A DNA stretch of 64,000 bases from Flavobacterium zepuense (GCF_007097145.1 NZ_VJVZ01000007.1:203267-267266); one strand, 5' to 3'. Counted from the stretch's first letter, positions 48,377-58,748 are shown. Notes: a model not told the origin generated them from the sequence alone. Program-made: numbers and translations.

Positions 48377-50305
48377 ATGTCAAAAGATAATAAACCTAAT
48401 AAGCTAAAAGTAAGCCCATGGTTAATTTATGGGGGTATTTTACTAATATTCCTTGCCATTAACTGGGTAGCCGGCGGCTCTACATGGAATGATCCTAAGC
48501 CTACATCGCTTTCTAACTTTTACAAGTTTTTAGATGAAGGACAAGTAGACAGGGTAATTTACAATAAAACTACAGCTTCTGTATTCTTAAAAAAAGAAGC
48601 CCTTGGTTTAAAGGAAAACGAGAAGGTAAAGAACGATATGTTTGGTAACCCAAACAAAGGCCCGCACTATACTGTTGTTACTGGCGATAAGAACGAACTT
48701 TTTGTAAAAAAGCTTGACGACGCTGCAAAAGCCGGTAAAATAACCGATTATTCTGCTGAGCCGGAAAGCGTATGGGGCGATATCATTATTACCCTGCTAC
48801 CTATCATTATACTTGTTGCATTATGGATCTATATGATGCGCAGGATGGCAGGCGGTGGCGCTGCGGGCGGTGGTGGCCAGATATTTAACATTGGCAAAAG
48901 CAAGGCAAAACTGTTCGATGAAAAGAACGACATTAAAGTAACATTTAAAGATGTTGCAGGCCTTGAAGGCGCTAAAGAAGAAATTCAGGAAATTGTCGAG
49001 TTCTTAAGGACTCCCGAAAAATATACCAGTATAGGTGGTAAAATACCTAAAGGTGCGTTATTAGTTGGCCCTCCGGGAACAGGTAAGACCCTTTTAGCTA
49101 AAGCCGTTGCCGGCGAGGCAAAAGTGCCTTTCTTTTCACTTTCAGGTTCCGACTTTGTAGAAATGTTCGTAGGTGTAGGTGCAAGCCGTGTACGAGATCT
49201 GTTTAAACAGGCTAAAGAAAAATCACCTGCCATTATATTTATCGATGAGATTGATGCCGTAGGCCGTGCCCGTGGTAAAAATAACTTTAGCGGATCTAAC
49301 GATGAGCGCGAGAATACCCTTAACCAGCTTCTTACAGAGATGGATGGTTTTGGCACCAATACTAACGTTATTGTTCTTGCCGCTACTAACCGTGCCGATG
49401 TACTGGATAAAGCGCTCATGCGTGCCGGCCGTTTTGACAGGCAGATATATGTAGACCTTCCGGATATCAGGGAGCGCCGCGAAATATTTGAAGTGCATCT
49501 TAAGCCGATAAAAAAATCGGAAGACCTGGACACAGAATTCCTTGCAAAACAAACTCCGGGCTTCTCGGGTGCTGATATTGCCAACGTATGTAACGAGGCT
49601 GCGCTTATTGCTGCCCGTAATAACAAAACAGCGGTTGATAAACAGGATTTCCTTGATGCGGTAGACCGTATTGTGGGTGGCCTTGAAAAGAAAAACAAGA
49701 TCATTTCTCCTGAAGAAAAACGTGCCATTGCCATACACGAAGCAGGCCATGCCACTACAAGCTGGATGCTTGAGCATGCCGCACCTCTTGTAAAAGTTAC
49801 CATTGTGCCACGTGGGCAAAGCCTTGGTGCTGCATGGTACCTGCCGGAGGAAAGGCTTATTGTAAGGCCGGACCAAATGCTGGACGAAATGTGTGCTACC
49901 ATGGGTGGCCGCGCTGCAGAGAAAGTAATATTTGATAAAATATCTACCGGTGCATTAAGCGACCTTGAAAAGGTAACCAAACAGGCCCGTGCCATGGTTA
50001 CTGTTTATGGCCTTAACGATAAACTTGGTAATGTTACGTATTACGATTCAAGCGGACAGAGTGAGTATAACTTTGGCAAACCATACTCTGAAGATACTGC
50101 ACAGATAATCGATAAAGAAATTTCGTTGCTTATAGAGCAGCAATACCAACGCGCTATCCAGATACTTGAAGAAAATAAAGACAAGCTTTTAAAACTTGCC
50201 GATATTTTAATAGAGCGCGAGGTTATTTTTAAAGACGACCTTGAAGATATTTTTGGCAAAAGGCCCTACGAAAAAACAGGCCCTGAGGTAATTACTGAGG
50301 CTTAA
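48377..50305 (+). CDS. ftsH: ATP-dependent zinc metalloprotease FtsH
   Basis: 642 residues. Membrane helices at about 14-31 and 135-154 flank a periplasmic domain. AAA domain with Walker A GPPGTGKT (231-238), Walker [12 protein letters not shown], second region of homology [20 protein letters not shown]; peptidase motif HEAGH (454-458). It degrades membrane and short-lived cytoplasmic proteins. It has its own strong terminator, after which a new promoter serves the LUD-cdsA-psd group. Confidence 0.98.
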   Translation: MSKDNKPNKLKVSPWLIYGGILLIFLAINWVAGGSTWNDPKPTSLSNFYKFLDEGQVDRVIYNKTTASVFLKKEALGLKENEKVKNDMFGNPNKGPHYTVVTGDKNELFVKKLDDAAKAGKITDYSAEPESVWGDIIITLLPIIILVALWIYMMRRMAGGGAAGGGGQIFNIGKSKAKLFDEKNDIKVTFKDVAGLEGAKEEIQEIVEFLRTPEKYTSIGGKIPKGALLVGPPGTGKTLLAKAVAGEAKVPFFSLSGSDFVEMFVGVGASRVRDLFKQAKEKSPAIIFIDEIDAVGRARGKNNFSGSNDERENTLNQLLTEMDGFGTNTNVIVLAATNRADVLDKALMRAGRFDRQIYVDLPDIRERREIFEVHLKPIKKSEDLDTEFLAKQTPGFSGADIANVCNEAALIAARNNKTAVDKQDFLDAVDRIVGGLEKKNKIISPEEKRAIAIHEAGHATTSWMLEHAAPLVKVTIVPRGQSLGAAWYLPEERLIVRPDQMLDEMCATMGGRAAEKVIFDKISTGALSDLEKVTKQARAMVTVYGLNDKLGNVTYYDSSGQSEYNFGKPYSEDTAQIIDKEISLLIEQQYQRAIQILEENKDKLLKLADILIEREVIFKDDLEDIFGKRPYEKTGPEVITEA

Positions 50306-50330
50306 GCAATTTTTCACAAATAAATCTAAA

Positions 50331-50369
50331 AATCTTAATTCAATTCGTTAATTGAATTAAGATTTTTTT
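50331..50369 (+). terminator. Terminator of ftsH
   Basis: Perfect 15-bp arms AATCTTAATTCAATT (50331-50345) and AATTGAATTAAGATT (50350-50364), 4-base loop, T7 tract. Confidence 0.93.
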
Positions 50370-50376
50370 ATCTTTG
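50369..50376 (+). promoter_or_regulatory. -7 box of the LUD-cdsA-psd operon
   Basis: TATCTTTG matches TAnnTTTG and directly follows the ftsH terminator's T tract, 33 bases before the ATG at 50410. The terminator's right arm takes the place of the spacer and -33 region. Confidence 0.5.
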
Positions 50377-50409
50377 ATTACTAAGGAACACTATAGGGAA
50401 TATACAGGT

Positions 50410-51009
50410 ATGAGCCTTTTTAAAAAAATTTTTGGTGCCGGTGACGTTTCGGGCGACGATAAAAATCAGGAAACAAGTGAGTTTCTTCCTGATCAGCAAT
50501 TGCCTGCTGACGAACTTTTTATGATGAATTTCAGGAAAAACGGCGGCAAATTTATTTATTGCGATAACATAGGCGAAGTGCATGAGCAGTTTCTTAACGT
50601 GCTTGAAGAAAACGACTGGTTTGAGTGTGAAGCCTTGTGCTTTGAGCCTAAACTTCGTCCTCTATTAGACGAAAACAGGCTTATTTACGATAAACCTGCA
50701 AACCCAATGTTTTTACTTGCTACCTGTGAATTTCTTGTTGCGGAGGAAGGTTCAATTTTGTTTTCATCTAACCAGATAAAACAAAACAAGCCTAACGAAC
50801 TGCCGGACAATATGGTTATCTATGCCACTACAAGCCAGATAATGGGCAACAAGAGCGACTGTCTTAGGAACATCAAGAAAAAATACGACAAAGATTACCC
50901 TACTAATATAACCGCAATAAAATATTTTGAAAAAGCAAAAGATGAAGACTTTCTTCATTACGGCAGCGTTGCAAAAAACCTGTACCTGTTGCTTTTAGAA
51001 GACCTGTAG
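50410..51009 (+). CDS. LUD-domain (LutC/YkgG-like) protein
   Basis: 199 residues from the ATG at 50410 (MSLFKKIFGAGD). The LUD fold is suggested by FIYCDNIGEVHEQFLNVLEE, ATCEFLVAEEGSILFSSNQI and NMVIYATTSQIMGN. Family members act in lactate utilisation, but this stand-alone type before cdsA is frequent in Bacteroidota and has no known role. It is two bases before cdsA. Confidence 0.82.
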   Translation: MSLFKKIFGAGDVSGDDKNQETSEFLPDQQLPADELFMMNFRKNGGKFIYCDNIGEVHEQFLNVLEENDWFECEALCFEPKLRPLLDENRLIYDKPANPMFLLATCEFLVAEEGSILFSSNQIKQNKPNELPDNMVIYATTSQIMGNKSDCLRNIKKKYDKDYPTNITAIKYFEKAKDEDFLHYGSVAKNLYLLLLEDL

Positions 51010-51010
51010 C

Positions 51011-51832
51011 ATGAACGAAAGCATTACAAGAGCGCTCTCGGGCATAGTTTACATTTTATTGCTTTTAGCAGCTACACTTTACTCCCCTATTAGTTTTATA
51101 GCGCTTTTTGGTATTTTCCTGTTTATTGCAGTAAACGAATTTTCTCGTCTTGCGAACCTTGATAAAACTACACCCCTCATTATAGCCGCAGCAGGATTCA
51201 TTCTTTTTGGCCCGTTTTTTAACAACCAGGCTTACGTAAACTTACTTTTAGATGCCGCTGCACTGTTTATCTCGGTTAGCCTGTTAATAGAGCTTTTTAA
51301 AAAAGGCCCTGCCATACCCCGCGATAAAACTGGCAGGCTGGTAAGGCTTATTGGCTATGTGGTCATCCCCTTCATGCTTATTATAAAACTGCCGTTTATA
51401 AGTCCGCGCAATAATTTCGACGAAAGTAAATACGTCATAATTGGTATGTTCATAATCATTTGGGCCAACGATACTTTTGCATACATTGTGGGTAAAAGTA
51501 TTGGTAAACGCAAACTTTTTGAGCGTATCTCCCCAAAAAAAACCGTAGAAGGCTTTATAGGCGGCATGTTGTTTAGCCTTGCGGGCGCTTATATAATAGG
51601 ATTATATTACCCCATACTTACCCCTTTACAGTGGATGGTTTTTGCCGCTATACTGGTTATTTTTGGTACATTGGGCGACCTTGTAGAATCTAAACTTAAA
51701 CGTACCGCAGGCGTAAAAGACAGCGGTACCATTATGCCGGGCCATGGCGGAATACTTGACCGCCTTGATAGCATATTATTTGCAATACCTTTCTTATTTT
51801 TGTATTACCAAATCTTAAACTATGTTTCATAA
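51011..51832 (+). CDS. cdsA: Phosphatidate cytidylyltransferase
   Basis: 273 residues with about eight membrane helices. The CDS signature near the C-terminus is present: KRTAGVKDSGTIMPGHGGIL DRLDS, preceded by SPKKTVEGFIGGML. It makes CDP-diacylglycerol. It overlaps psd by 11 bases. Confidence 0.96.
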   Translation: MNESITRALSGIVYILLLLAATLYSPISFIALFGIFLFIAVNEFSRLANLDKTTPLIIAAAGFILFGPFFNNQAYVNLLLDAAALFISVSLLIELFKKGPAIPRDKTGRLVRLIGYVVIPFMLIIKLPFISPRNNFDESKYVIIGMFIIIWANDTFAYIVGKSIGKRKLFERISPKKTVEGFIGGMLFSLAGAYIIGLYYPILTPLQWMVFAAILVIFGTLGDLVESKLKRTAGVKDSGTIMPGHGGILDRLDSILFAIPFLFLYYQILNYVS

Positions 51833-52475
51833 AGAAGGAGCTAAAATTATCCTTATTGCCCTGGTGGTAACCGTAGGAGTTGTACTATTGTCTGAGCAGT
51901 TTATACACAGCTTTTGGCTATTAAAGTTTGTGCAGGTATTTGCACTTATTTTCCTGATACTTATTTTACAGTTCTTCAGGAACCCAAAACGCCCTGTTAC
52001 AGCGGCCGATCATATAGTTATTGCACCGGTAGATGGTAAAGTGGTAGTTATAGAAGAGGTATACGAGCCGGAATATTTTAAAGACAAGCGCTTACAGGTA
52101 TCTATCTTTATGTCGCCCATAAATGTGCACGTTACGCGTTACGCTGTAAACGGGTTGATAAAATTCAGCAAATACCATGCAGGCAAGTACCTGGTAGCAT
52201 GGCACCCAAAAGCCAGCGAAGAAAACGAACGCACCACCGTAGTTATAGAAAATAATTACTTTGGCGAAATTTTATACAGGCAAATTGCAGGTGCATTAGC
52301 CAGAAGGATAGTTAATTACGCCGAAGAAGGCATGCAGGTGGTACAGGGAACTGATGCCGGGTTTATTAAATTTGGTTCGAGAGTAGATTTATTCTTACCT
52401 TTAGGTACAGAGGTTAATGTAAAGCTCAACCAAAAAGCCATAGGTGGCAAAACAATAATTGCAACTAAAGCTTAA
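51822..52475 (+). CDS. psd: Phosphatidylserine decarboxylase
   Basis: 217 residues, the short PSD-A form. Two N-terminal membrane helices (about 8-50), FFRNPKRPV, VIAPVDGKVVVIEEV, FMSPINVHVTRYAVNG and the self-cleavage site FGS with Ser 186 as pyruvoyl precursor. It forms phosphatidylethanolamine. Overlaps cdsA, and its stop overlaps the ACBP start. Confidence 0.96.
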   Translation: MFHKEGAKIILIALVVTVGVVLLSEQFIHSFWLLKFVQVFALIFLILILQFFRNPKRPVTAADHIVIAPVDGKVVVIEEVYEPEYFKDKRLQVSIFMSPINVHVTRYAVNGLIKFSKYHAGKYLVAWHPKASEENERTTVVIENNYFGEILYRQIAGALARRIVNYAEEGMQVVQGTDAGFIKFGSRVDLFLPLGTEVNVKLNQKAIGGKTIIATKA

Positions 52476-52738
52476 TGGACGAAAAAAGCTTAGATACCCT
52501 TTTTAATGAAGCCTTTGAGAGAGCTTCAAACATGACCGATGCTTTACCGCAGGACGTTATGCTGCGTATTTACGCCTATTATAAACAGGCAACATCGGGC
52601 ACGGCAGATGAAAGCACATTTCCCGGGTTTAACCTTAGGGAGGCTTTTAAATTAAATGCATGGATGCAGGTAAGGCATCTATCTGCCGATGAAGCCAAGG
52701 CGTTGTACATAGAAACAATCAATTCGCTTATTAAATAA
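52475..52738 (+). CDS. Acyl-CoA-binding protein
   Basis: 87 residues, the standard ACBP size. [33 protein letters not shown] and [26 protein letters not shown] give the four-helix pattern with YYKQAT, K and W positions of the family. It probably handles acyl-CoA for phospholipid synthesis, as its place in the cdsA-psd operon suggests. The start shares one base with the psd stop. Confidence 0.93.
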   Translation: MDEKSLDTLFNEAFERASNMTDALPQDVMLRIYAYYKQATSGTADESTFPGFNLREAFKLNAWMQVRHLSADEAKALYIETINSLIK

Positions 52739-52745
52739 TATATTT

Positions 52746-53522
52746 ATGAAAAAAGTAAAAATTTTCTTTTCGGCACTGGCAGTATTTGCTGCTTTACAGT
52801 CTTGCAAAGACAAAGATAACTTAGAAGAAGTAGTGGCAACACCAGAGCCACAAAAAGAAGCAGCTGCACCTGCATTGGGCAACCCTGATGAAGTTAAGGC
52901 AGAAGCAGGCCCTTTTCAGCTTATAAAATTACCGTATGCTTACGATGCTCTTGCGCCAAACATAGATGCAAAAACTATGGAGCTGCACTACTCTAAGCAC
53001 TATAAAAAATATACCGATGAGCTTAACAAAGCCATAAAAGGTACCGATCTTGAAAAGAAAACCATAGAAGAAATTCTTGCTACCCTTGCCCCTGATAATA
53101 AAGCGGTTCGCAACAATGGTGGCGGTTATTATAACCACGGTTTATTTTGGGAAATTATGGGCCCTAACGCCGGCGGTACTCCTAAAGGTGCTTTAGCCGA
53201 TGCTATTACAAAGGACTTTGGAAGCTTTGATGCTTTTAAAACGCAATTTACAGAGGCTGCCACAAAACAATTCGGTTCAGGTTGGGCATGGCTTGTGGTA
53301 GATAAAACAGGTAAACTTGTAGTTGCCAGTACTGCAAACCAGGATAACCCTTTAATGCCAGGCCAAGCAGTATCGGGCAAACCGGTACTTGCACTTGATG
53401 TTTGGGAGCATGCTTATTACTTAAACTATCAAAACAAAAGGCCTGATTATATTACTGCTTTTTACAACGTAATTAACTGGGATGCTGTTTCTAAAAAATA
53501 TGAGGTTGCTATAGCTAAGTAA
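52746..53522 (+). CDS. Exported lipoprotein superoxide dismutase (Fe/Mn type)
   Basis: 258 residues. Lipoprotein signal ending LQSC (lipid Cys 20) then KDKDNLEE, an acidic linker of about 35 residues, and a complete Fe/Mn SOD domain (about 57-258). Metal ligands H81, H131, D218 and H222 are present ([27 protein letters not shown]). Most Fe/Mn SODs are cytoplasmic, so this one protects the envelope or the cell surface. It follows ACBP by 7 bases and ends the phospholipid operon. Confidence 0.95.
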   Translation: MKKVKIFFSALAVFAALQSCKDKDNLEEVVATPEPQKEAAAPALGNPDEVKAEAGPFQLIKLPYAYDALAPNIDAKTMELHYSKHYKKYTDELNKAIKGTDLEKKTIEEILATLAPDNKAVRNNGGGYYNHGLFWEIMGPNAGGTPKGALADAITKDFGSFDAFKTQFTEAATKQFGSGWAWLVVDKTGKLVVASTANQDNPLMPGQAVSGKPVLALDVWEHAYYLNYQNKRPDYITAFYNVINWDAVSKKYEVAIAK

Positions 53523-53544
53523 TTTTTAAATTTATAAATACATC

Positions 53545-53571
53545 AAATCCGCTCCGTTAGGGCGGATTTTG
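53545..53571 (+). terminator. Terminator after the SOD gene
   Basis: Arms AAATCCGC (53545-53552) and GCGGATTT (53562-53569), 9-base loop, then TTGTTTTG. Confidence 0.78.
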
Positions 53572-53696
53572 TTTTGTATAGTACCCTGCACCATCTAAAA
53601 GTTAAGATTTTAAAAATCCAGCCATCTAATAATCCTCATAACTGTTGCCTGTTTCAAAAAAAAGAGTGATTTTTGAAATCCATAACAACAAAACAA

Positions 53697-54779
53697 ATGA
53701 AATATTTTTGCGCATTGCCCCTTATGCTTTTACTACTAACATCTTGTGGAGATGAAAAGAAAGAAGAAACACTGGACAGGGATAAGACCGACTGGGCATT
53801 TTATAAATTAAAGGGCGATGTTAAAACCGTTACCCAAAAGTCGTACACGTACATAGATGGCGTTAAGGGCGAAAGCACCCGAGACGATCAGGGCCAGCCG
53901 GATAATGATTTGGAATTTGATGATAAAGGCCTGCTTATTAAACAAAAGCTATACAGGATTGCTAACATACCTATGGAAGAAACCTCTTTTAGCGGAAGGG
54001 ATAAGATTATACAAAAAACACAGTATATAAGCGATAAGCCTGGATTAATTTCTCAGTATCAGTATGATGAGAGCGGTAAAATAAACACCTCTATAACACG
54101 TAGAAATCCTGACAATACACAGTTTGACAGGATAGAAACGAAGCTTAAAGATGGCAAGGTTTCAGAAAAGACCACCTTCAACGCCCAAAACAATCCTATA
54201 GACATTATTACTTATGATTATGATAAGGACGGCAATCTTGCTGGCGAAAATATGTTTTTGGGTATACAGTCGGTACAGGTTCAGAGCAAGTACAAATACG
54301 ATGATAAAAAACGTAAGATCGCTGAAACACGTTCAACCCACGACCAGCTAAACTCTACAACATTATACGAGTATGACGATAACGATCATCTTATAAGCAG
54401 CATAACCACGGATGATAAAGGCGAAGTAGAGTATACTGAGAAATGTGGTTATGATGATAAGGGCAACCTTCGTTCTCAGGTAACCTACAGGAGGGCAGAT
54501 AATGCAGAAAGTGTTGAATTATATACTTACGATAAAAACAATAACATGACTGAGGCCACCGTGACCGAGAAAGGTGCGGTGGTTATGAAAGCTATGTTTG
54601 CATACGATAAGTTTAACAACCTTACATCAACAAAATCTACCGATGCTAAAGGCAAAACGGTAAACAGCAGAACCTACCAATACAGTTATGATTCTGCCAA
54701 CAACTGGAATAAAAAGATAATCTCTATCAATGGTAAACAAAAACTAATCGTAGAGCGAACTTTTACGTATCATAAATAA
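53697..54779 (+). CDS. Lipoprotein with RHS/YD-like repeats
   Basis: 360 residues from the ATG at 53697 (MKYFCALPLMLLLLTSC). The lipid Cys is followed by GDEKKEET, a likely surface-export type signal. The body contains repeated units with Y-Y-D-x-x-G-N/K, such as YQYDESGKI, YDYDKDGNLAG, YKYDDKKRK, YEYDDNDHLISS, GYDDKGNLRS, YTYDKNNNMTE and AYDKFNNLTS, spaced about 20-35 residues. These resemble YD repeats of RHS proteins but without the core domain or a toxin end, so it is probably a surface beta-structured protein. It ends at an extended inverted repeat. Confidence 0.88.
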   Translation: MKYFCALPLMLLLLTSCGDEKKEETLDRDKTDWAFYKLKGDVKTVTQKSYTYIDGVKGESTRDDQGQPDNDLEFDDKGLLIKQKLYRIANIPMEETSFSGRDKIIQKTQYISDKPGLISQYQYDESGKINTSITRRNPDNTQFDRIETKLKDGKVSEKTTFNAQNNPIDIITYDYDKDGNLAGENMFLGIQSVQVQSKYKYDDKKRKIAETRSTHDQLNSTTLYEYDDNDHLISSITTDDKGEVEYTEKCGYDDKGNLRSQVTYRRADNAESVELYTYDKNNNMTEATVTEKGAVVMKAMFAYDKFNNLTSTKSTDAKGKTVNSRTYQYSYDSANNWNKKIISINGKQKLIVERTFTYHK

Positions 54780-54787
54780 GATGTCAC

Positions 54788-54833
54788 CTATAAATAGAAA
54801 ATGCTGCCGGTTGGCAGCATTTTCTATTTATAG
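54788..54833. terminator. 21-bp perfect inverted repeat, bidirectional terminator
   Basis: Arms 54788-54808 and 54813-54833, perfect over 21 bp with a GGTT loop; the inner part is AATGCTGCC/GGCAGCATT. The right arm overlaps the last codons (GYK and stop) of the minus-strand ABC exporter gene. Confidence 0.88.
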
Positions 54834-56659
54834 CCACTGGCCTGCAGGTTAAACAATTCGGCATAGCGGCCATGCATGGCAAGGAGTTCTTCATGCGTGC
54901 CTATTTCTAAAAGTTGCCCTTTCTCCAAAACCAATATCCTGTCGGCAAGGCGCGCGGTAGAGAACCGGTGCGATATAAGCACAGCAGATTTCCCCTCGGT
55001 CATCTGCGCAAAGCGCTGAAACACCTCATACTCGGCACGGGCATCTAAAGCAGCGGTAGGTTCATCTAAAATAAGCACTTGCGCATCTTTCATATAAATG
55101 CGTGCCAGCGCCACTTTTTGCCATTCCCCACCGGACAGCTCCACCCCGTTATTAAAGCGCTTGCCCAACGCCTGGCCGTATTGCCCTGCAAGCTTTTCGG
55201 CAAGGATATCGGCCATACTGCCCTGCGCAGCCTTTTTGATCAGTTCTTCGTTTTCAAGTTCAGAAATATTACCCACCGCAATATTGTTAGAAAGCGTCAT
55301 CTGGTACCGTAAATAATCCTGAAAGATAACACCAAGGTTTAGCCTTAAATCATCGAGATCATATTCTTTAAGGTCAATCCCATCCAGTAAAATACGCCCT
55401 TCGGTAGGTTCATACAGGCGTGCCAGTAGTTTAACCAATGTGGTTTTACCTGCACCATTCTCCCCTACTAATGCCAGTGTTTCGCCTGGGTTAAGGGTAA
55501 AGTTTAAATGGCGGTTGGCCCAGCTTTCGGCATGTCGGTATTTAAAGCCTACATCCTCAAAAGTAAAGCCCTGTTTTATAGGATTTGGAAAAGGCACGGG
55601 ATTTTTAGGAACCACAATAGCAGGCTTTATCTCGAAAAACTCAAGGAAATCGATAAGGTAAATCGCTCCCTGCGATATGGTAGTAAAGCGCAATAGTATA
55701 CCTTCTGTTAATGTGCGCAACTGCCTGAACGAGCCTGCCAGAAAGGTAAGATCTCCCACACTTAGCTTACCGTTAACTGTTTGCAGGATTATAAAAACAT
55801 AAGCACCGTAGTAGCCCGTACTGCCCAGCATAGAAAAGAACGTACCCCAAAGCGACCGCCTCGTGGCAAGCTTGCTGTTGTCTTTATAAAACTGGTCAGA
55901 CAGGCGCCTGAACCTACCAATAATAAAATCGGCGAGGTTAAATATCTTAACCTCTTTAGCAGTTTCATCACTGGCACCCAGGTAGCGCAGGTAATCGAGT
56001 TCGCGACGCTCAGGGGTTTGGCTGCGGGTTAGTGAATAGTTTTGGTTATTAAAATACGATTCACCTAAAAATGATGGTAGTATAGTTATAACCAACAACG
56101 CAATAAGCCACGGATTAAAGGTAAACAGCCCGGTAATAAGGAAGGCCATAGAGATTAGGTCCTGTATTTGCCCCATTATCTGCGAAAGCAACATGGTACG
56201 CCCCAGGGTTTGCTGGCGCGCGCGCTCCAGCTTATCATAAAACTCAGAGTCCTCAGACTGTTCCAAGTCGAGCTTTGCCGCGTGCTGCATGATCTTAACC
56301 GAAGTAAAGTTAGAGAAGGAGTCGCCCAAAAGGCCATCCAGCAGGCTCACTATCCGGTTAAGGGCATCGGTAGCAATGGCAAGGCCAAACTCTAACGCTA
56401 CAAGCTGCCAAAGGTAAGTATGGTCTGTAGGAGTTGTACTGCTGCTAAGGAGCACAACTTCATCTACAATAAGTTTACCTACATATAACAACGCCACTGG
56501 CATTGCCGACCGTAATATCCTGAAAAAGAAACTAAAAAATGTTTTCTTAGGGCTGCTTTGCCATACAAGTTTAAAAAATTCCGGCAGGTTAGATAAGGCA
56601 CTGAGCCGTTCTTTAAAACCGGCTTTTTTAACTATTGGGATACTTCGTTCCTTCTTCAT
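54824..56659 (-). CDS. ABC exporter, fused membrane and ATPase domains
   Basis: 611 residues from the ATG at 56659 (MKKERSIPIVKK); an upstream GTG reading is less likely. Six-helix type I exporter domain (about 35-330), then the ATPase: Walker A GENGAGKTT, Q-loop FQDYLRYQMT, signature LSGGEWQKVALAR, Walker B VLILDEPTAALD, switch His in VLISHRFSTARLAD. Likely a homodimeric lipid or drug exporter. Its stop lies inside the terminator repeat. Divergent from the secreted metallophosphoesterase gene. Confidence 0.95.
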   Translation of the reverse strand: MKKERSIPIVKKAGFKERLSALSNLPEFFKLVWQSSPKKTFFSFFFRILRSAMPVALLYVGKLIVDEVVLLSSSTTPTDHTYLWQLVALEFGLAIATDALNRIVSLLDGLLGDSFSNFTSVKIMQHAAKLDLEQSEDSEFYDKLERARQQTLGRTMLLSQIMGQIQDLISMAFLITGLFTFNPWLIALLVITILPSFLGESYFNNQNYSLTRSQTPERRELDYLRYLGASDETAKEVKIFNLADFIIGRFRRLSDQFYKDNSKLATRRSLWGTFFSMLGSTGYYGAYVFIILQTVNGKLSVGDLTFLAGSFRQLRTLTEGILLRFTTISQGAIYLIDFLEFFEIKPAIVVPKNPVPFPNPIKQGFTFEDVGFKYRHAESWANRHLNFTLNPGETLALVGENGAGKTTLVKLLARLYEPTEGRILLDGIDLKEYDLDDLRLNLGVIFQDYLRYQMTLSNNIAVGNISELENEELIKKAAQGSMADILAEKLAGQYGQALGKRFNNGVELSGGEWQKVALARIYMKDAQVLILDEPTAALDARAEYEVFQRFAQMTEGKSAVLISHRFSTARLADRILVLEKGQLLEIGTHEELLAMHGRYAELFNLQASGYK

Positions 56660-56812
56660 AAATTGTTTACGCAAATTGTATGCAAAGGTACCTATATAAA
56701 CAAGAGCCACGTACCAAACAAATACTAAAATTAGTAACAGCTAACCTTAGTATTGCAATTACGTAACACTGGCTTTATATAATTTTTACCACTTTTGCAC
56801 TAAAATATAATA

Positions 56813-58720
56813 ATGCGTACTGCCTACAGTTTTCTTATTCTCTTTGCTTTATTTTCGACCGCTTTAAAGGCACAAAAAAGCCGCTCAGAGGTGCAGGTTG
56901 CCTTTTTGGCCGACGTGCATTTACAGGACCTTTATGGCACTCCTGAGGATAATGATTACAAAGGTGTTCTAAACCCAAAGAACAATAAGCCCACCTTGCT
57001 GCGCACTATGGATGCCCAGCTGCACTCCACCCGCATATTTAATGAAAACTACTTTGCATTCCTTGCTGCGCTTGATGACATTGCCAAACGCGGTGTCCGT
57101 TATGTTGCCCTTCCCGGAGATTATACCGATGATGGCCAACCGCTACATCTTAAAGGCCTGGCACGCATTTTAAAAGAATATAGCACTAAATACAGTATTG
57201 AGTTTTTTATTACCACCGGTAACCACGACCCCGTAGGTCCGTTTGCGCAGGATGCCGGTAAAGATGATTTTTTAGGTACAGGTGGCAAACGCCAGCCCAT
57301 TTTCAGTAAAGAAGGCTTGCACAAACAAGATCCCGCTACCGAATTGCCAACGATTATCACCAAAGACATTGCAAAAATGGGGTATTTAGGCGTGACCGAC
57401 TATTTAGGTGAATTTGGTTTTTTGCCAAAGCAGGTTTATAAATTTTGGGGAACGCCTTTTAGCACGTACACTTCAGATGATTATAGTCTTGATAAAGCCA
57501 AAGAGGCTGCAAAATTATCAAACCGAATGTATGATGTGGCTCCAGGGTTTACTGTACCCGATGTTAGCTATGTTGTTGAACCGGTAGAGGGACTCTGGCT
57601 GCTTGCGATCGATGGCAATGTGTACATTCCTAAAAACGCTAACGGTGATGCATCCGACCCTAAAAATTATAAAGGTGCCGACTTAGGTTATAATAATGTA
57701 CTGACCAACAAAAAGCACATTATAGAATGGGTTACAAAAATTGCTGCAGAAGCCAAACAAAAGAGAAAAACCCTGATCGCTTTCAGCCATTACCCTATTG
57801 TTGAATTTAATGATGATGCCTCGCCCGAAATTGAAGCACTTATGGGTAAAGGCAAATGGCAGCTGGATCGTGTACCGCAGGAGGAAGTAGCACAAGCTTT
57901 TGCCGATGCCGGTATTAAACTACACTTTGGCGGGCACATGCATATTAATGATACCGGCATACGCACCAGCCAAAAAGGAAACACGCTTATTAATGTGCAA
58001 ACACCATCGCTTGCAGCTTATATACCTGCTTACAAACTACTTACTCTGAAAAGTAACAATATTGCCGAAGTAGAAACCATTGCCATAGATAACGTTCCGC
58101 GCTTTGATGAACTTTTTGAATTGTACAAAATGGAGCATCAGTTTCTAAAAAGCCAAAATGCCAAAGACATTTGGGACAATGCCATTTTAAAAACCAAAAG
58201 TTACCACGAGTTTACCGATTATCACCTTAAAGAACTGGTTCGCCTGCGCTTTATTCCGGATGACTGGCCCACCGGGTTTAAAGAGTTCTTAACCAGAGTT
58301 AGTGGTTATGATTTGATATTGATAGCCAATTCAGAGGGCATTGCACTTGAAAATTTCATGAATCACAAAAATGATAACGTACTATGGAAGAATGCGGAAG
58401 CCAAAGCGAAAAGCTTCACAAAGTACAATAAAATAACCCTGAACGATTACAAAAAATGGACAGGCCTTGACCTTATAACTGATTTTTACCGCATCCGCAG
58501 CGCCGACCAGCTGGTTGTAGCCGATGTAGGCAGTGAGCGTATAAAACAATACCAAGCATTAATAGTTGCATTTGAACAGCGCAAACCCAACCCTGATGAT
58601 ACACTGCAAAACAACTTGGGGCTATTCCTAACCATACTGGATAAATTTTTGAATGGCGCCCCGGCAGACCATTTTACCATAGACCTTCAATCAGGTAAAG
58701 TTATAGACCTTAGAAAATAG
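56813..58720 (+). CDS. Secreted metallophosphoesterase
   Basis: 635 residues. Signal peptide (MRTAYSFLILFALFSTALKAQ). Calcineurin-like motifs: VAFLADVHLQDLYG, ALPGDYTDDGQ, TTGNHDPVG, AFSHYPI and HFGGHMHINDTGI. A large C-terminal region (about 420-635) is helical and lacks a named family, and no type IX sorting domain is seen. It probably acts on phosphate esters in the periplasm. Confidence 0.92.
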   Translation: MRTAYSFLILFALFSTALKAQKSRSEVQVAFLADVHLQDLYGTPEDNDYKGVLNPKNNKPTLLRTMDAQLHSTRIFNENYFAFLAALDDIAKRGVRYVALPGDYTDDGQPLHLKGLARILKEYSTKYSIEFFITTGNHDPVGPFAQDAGKDDFLGTGGKRQPIFSKEGLHKQDPATELPTIITKDIAKMGYLGVTDYLGEFGFLPKQVYKFWGTPFSTYTSDDYSLDKAKEAAKLSNRMYDVAPGFTVPDVSYVVEPVEGLWLLAIDGNVYIPKNANGDASDPKNYKGADLGYNNVLTNKKHIIEWVTKIAAEAKQKRKTLIAFSHYPIVEFNDDASPEIEALMGKGKWQLDRVPQEEVAQAFADAGIKLHFGGHMHINDTGIRTSQKGNTLINVQTPSLAAYIPAYKLLTLKSNNIAEVETIAIDNVPRFDELFELYKMEHQFLKSQNAKDIWDNAILKTKSYHEFTDYHLKELVRLRFIPDDWPTGFKEFLTRVSGYDLILIANSEGIALENFMNHKNDNVLWKNAEAKAKSFTKYNKITLNDYKKWTGLDLITDFYRIRSADQLVVADVGSERIKQYQALIVAFEQRKPNPDDTLQNNLGLFLTILDKFLNGAPADHFTIDLQSGKVIDLRK

Positions 58721-58748
58721 AAATCAGAACTTTATATAAATAACAAAA

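Noticed and set aside
48985..49995. 336-residue minus-strand frame opposite ftsH
   Set aside because: Antisense shadow of a highly conserved gene, Ser/Arg-rich, no motif.
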